Positions 38,448 to 39,844 of a stretch of 39,844 nucleotides of DNA are shown in pieces. The stretch spans positions 1 through 39,844 of the forward strand of contig MHBB01000002.1 in assembly GCA_001803185.1 (NCBI GenBank). Direction: 5' to 3'. The position numbers were made by a program, and so were the translations under genes. Position 1 is the first letter of the stretch; each line of letters begins with the position of its first letter. This DNA is from Legionellales bacterium RIFCSPHIGHO2_12_FULL_35_11 (GTDB lineage: Bacteria; Pseudomonadota; Gammaproteobacteria; Legionellales; Legionellaceae). Under the pieces are notes generated by a model, which was given only the letters and a program-made list of their open reading frames with translations, was not told where the DNA came from and searched no databases.

Positions 38448-38470
38448 TAAAACTAGATTTAAGGTTAAAC

Positions 38471-39748
38471 ATGTTAGATATTAAATATATTTTAGAGAAT
38501 ACTGAAACAGTCCGCGCAAGCATTAAAAACCGCAATGTAAAAGCCGACTTAGATAAACTGTTAGACTTATATACAGAGCGAAAATCTAAATTACTTGATT
38601 TAGAAAATCTTAGAGCTAAAGCCAATCAAATAGCAAAAGAGATTCCTAGCGCGCCAAAAGATCAAAAGCCAAATTTAATTGCCGATGGGAAAGCATTAAA
38701 TAGCCAAATATCCGAATGCGAAAATGAATTACGTGGGATAGATGAGCCATATAATGAAGCTTTATTGAGTATTCCTAACAAGCTTGCTGATGATACTCCA
38801 TTAGGAGTTGATGATACTGAAAATGTCGTCATTAAAAAATACCTAACACCACGTGAATTTTCTTTCACACCTAAAGATCATGTGCAGCTTGGTAAGGATT
38901 TAAATATTATTGATTTTGATACCGGCGCAAAAGTTGCTGGTTCTAAATTTTATTTCTTAAAAAATGATGCTGTAATATTAGAGCTATCTTTAAAGTTATT
39001 TGCGCTTAAAGTAGCTAGAGAGAATGGATATACTTGCCTAATTACACCTGATGTTGCAAAAAAATCTGTTTTTACTGGCGCCGGATTCTCACCACGAGGT
39101 GAAGAGTCAAACATTTATAATTTAGAAGATTTAGATTTAAGTCTTATAGCTACAGCTGAAATTCCTGTTGCGGGAATGCATGCTAATGAAATTATCAATG
39201 AACATGATCTTCCTTGTAAATATGTAGCTGAAAGTCATTGCTTTAGAAGAGAGGCTGGTTCAGCTGGAAGAGAAAACAAAGGACTATATAGAGTTCACCA
39301 ATTTTCTAAAATTGAATTATTTCAAATCACTAAACCAGAAGATGGTGATAAGGCTTTAGAAGAAATATTGAGTTTGGAAGAAAGTATTTATCAAAAGCTA
39401 CAAATTCCATATAGAATTGTGCGTATCTGTGCTGGAGATTTAGGTGCCGCTGCATATAAAAAATATGATATAGAAGCTTGGATGCCAGGCAGAGATTCTG
39501 AGGAGAAATATGGCGAGATCACTTCAGCATCAAATTGCACAGACTTTCAATCTAGAAGATTAAATATTAGATATAAAAATTCAGATAAAAAATCAATTTA
39601 TCCATACACCTTAAATGGCACGGCAATTGCTTTAAGTCGAACTTTAATCGCAATTTTAGAAAATTATCAACAAGAAGATGGCAGTATAGAAATACCTGAA
39701 GTTCTAAGGGAGTATATGGGTAAAGATTATATAGGACTTACGCATTGA
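38471..39748 (+). CDS. serS: Seryl-tRNA synthetase
   Basis: Class II aminoacyl-tRNA synthetase charging tRNA-Ser. An N-terminal coiled-coil arm (about residues 1-105, LDLENLRAKANQIAKEI) precedes the catalytic domain with motif 2 around FRREAGSAGRENKGLYRVHQ and motif 3 LNGTAIALSRTLIAILENYQ; TAEIPVAGMH binds serine. The 425 residues are normal for SerS. ATG 38471 (MLDIKYILENTE) is the correct start, with AAGG six bases upstream; the frame is open further upstream only because it runs through the hairpin. Confidence 0.97.
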   Translation: MLDIKYILENTETVRASIKNRNVKADLDKLLDLYTERKSKLLDLENLRAKANQIAKEIPSAPKDQKPNLIADGKALNSQISECENELRGIDEPYNEALLSIPNKLADDTPLGVDDTENVVIKKYLTPREFSFTPKDHVQLGKDLNIIDFDTGAKVAGSKFYFLKNDAVILELSLKLFALKVARENGYTCLITPDVAKKSVFTGAGFSPRGEESNIYNLEDLDLSLIATAEIPVAGMHANEIINEHDLPCKYVAESHCFRREAGSAGRENKGLYRVHQFSKIELFQITKPEDGDKALEEILSLEESIYQKLQIPYRIVRICAGDLGAAAYKKYDIEAWMPGRDSEEKYGEITSASNCTDFQSRRLNIRYKNSDKKSIYPYTLNGTAIALSRTLIAILENYQQEDGSIEIPEVLREYMGKDYIGLTH

Positions 39749-39783
39749 CAAATAACAATCGTAAAAACAAACTACAGTATGCC

Positions 39784-39844
39784 GTCATTGCGAGGAGCGC
39801 AGCGACGAAGCAACCCAGAGGTTACGAAGAAAAGAGCTTGAATT
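39784..39844 (+). repeat. GTCATTGCGAGGAGC-type dispersed repeat, cut by the window edge
   Basis: The sequence starting GTCATTGCGAGGAGCGCAGC and continuing GACGAAGCAACCCAGAGG is a familiar intergenic repeat type in many bacterial genomes. A degenerate inverted copy lies at 23765-23917. It begins 36 bases after serS and runs off the right end. Confidence 0.6.

Noticed and set aside
38426-38470. A 15-residue longer SerS starting at ATG 38426
   Set aside because: Those codons are the corC-serS hairpin; the family start and the AAGG site support ATG 38471.

Overview
The window reads as chromosome from an AT-rich gammaproteobacterium, most likely host-associated and in or near the Legionellales (Legionella/Coxiella/Rickettsiella-like). 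The reasons are the gammaproteobacterial housekeeping genes (dnaE, ligA, minC, lpxH, lpxB, yggX, ybeY-corC, miaB, rluD-pgeF-degP), lipid A biosynthesis, a low-GC background, and GC-richer effector-like genes of a type I remember from Legionella-group genomes. The placement is from memory of families and cannot be proved here.

Layout. 1-1.7 kb (minus): a degraded serine hydrolase fragment, an effector-like gene broken by one in-frame amber codon, and a 145-residue relative of it. 1.7-2.3 kb: a secreted protein made of two copies of a six-cysteine domain. 2.3-7.8 kb (minus): ligA-dnaE, overlapping. 8.0-9.3 kb (plus): a secreted polysaccharide deacetylase and yggX. 9.4-10.2 kb: tRNA-Phe(GAA) with its promoter, then a ParD/RelE-type toxin-antitoxin pair on the minus strand with a readable promoter and operator. 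10.2-14.2 kb: a SWIM/SNF2 helicase (minus) divergent from nadE (plus); nadE carries a ~150-bp palindromic element in frame near its 5' end. 14.3-23.8 kb (plus): two outer-membrane beta-barrel paralogs, rpe, slt, miaB, rluD, pgeF, degP-like and punA, many overlapping. 23.9-27.1 kb (minus): minC-lpxH followed by two unrecognised genes coupled to them. 27.2-32.1 kb (plus): fadD, then pyruvate-dehydrogenase-type E1alpha, E1beta and E2 without an E3. 32.1-34.6 kb (minus): a secreted S1/P1 nuclease and a 514-residue F-box-like candidate effector. 34.9-39.7 kb (plus): a Gfo/Idh oxidoreductase overlapping lpxB, ybeY overlapping corC, and serS.

How the genes relate. The core is ordinary: DNA replication and repair, NAD synthesis, tRNA/rRNA modification, envelope and lipid A assembly, septum placement, fatty-acid activation and acetyl-CoA supply. 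The accessory layer is a small paralogous effector-like family at both ends of the window, small dispersed repeats and palindromes in the gaps, and two unknown genes at the end of the minC-lpxH operon. I see no secretion apparatus, CRISPR array, intact transposase or prophage. The most unusual feature is the palindromic element that adds about 50 in-frame codons to nadE.
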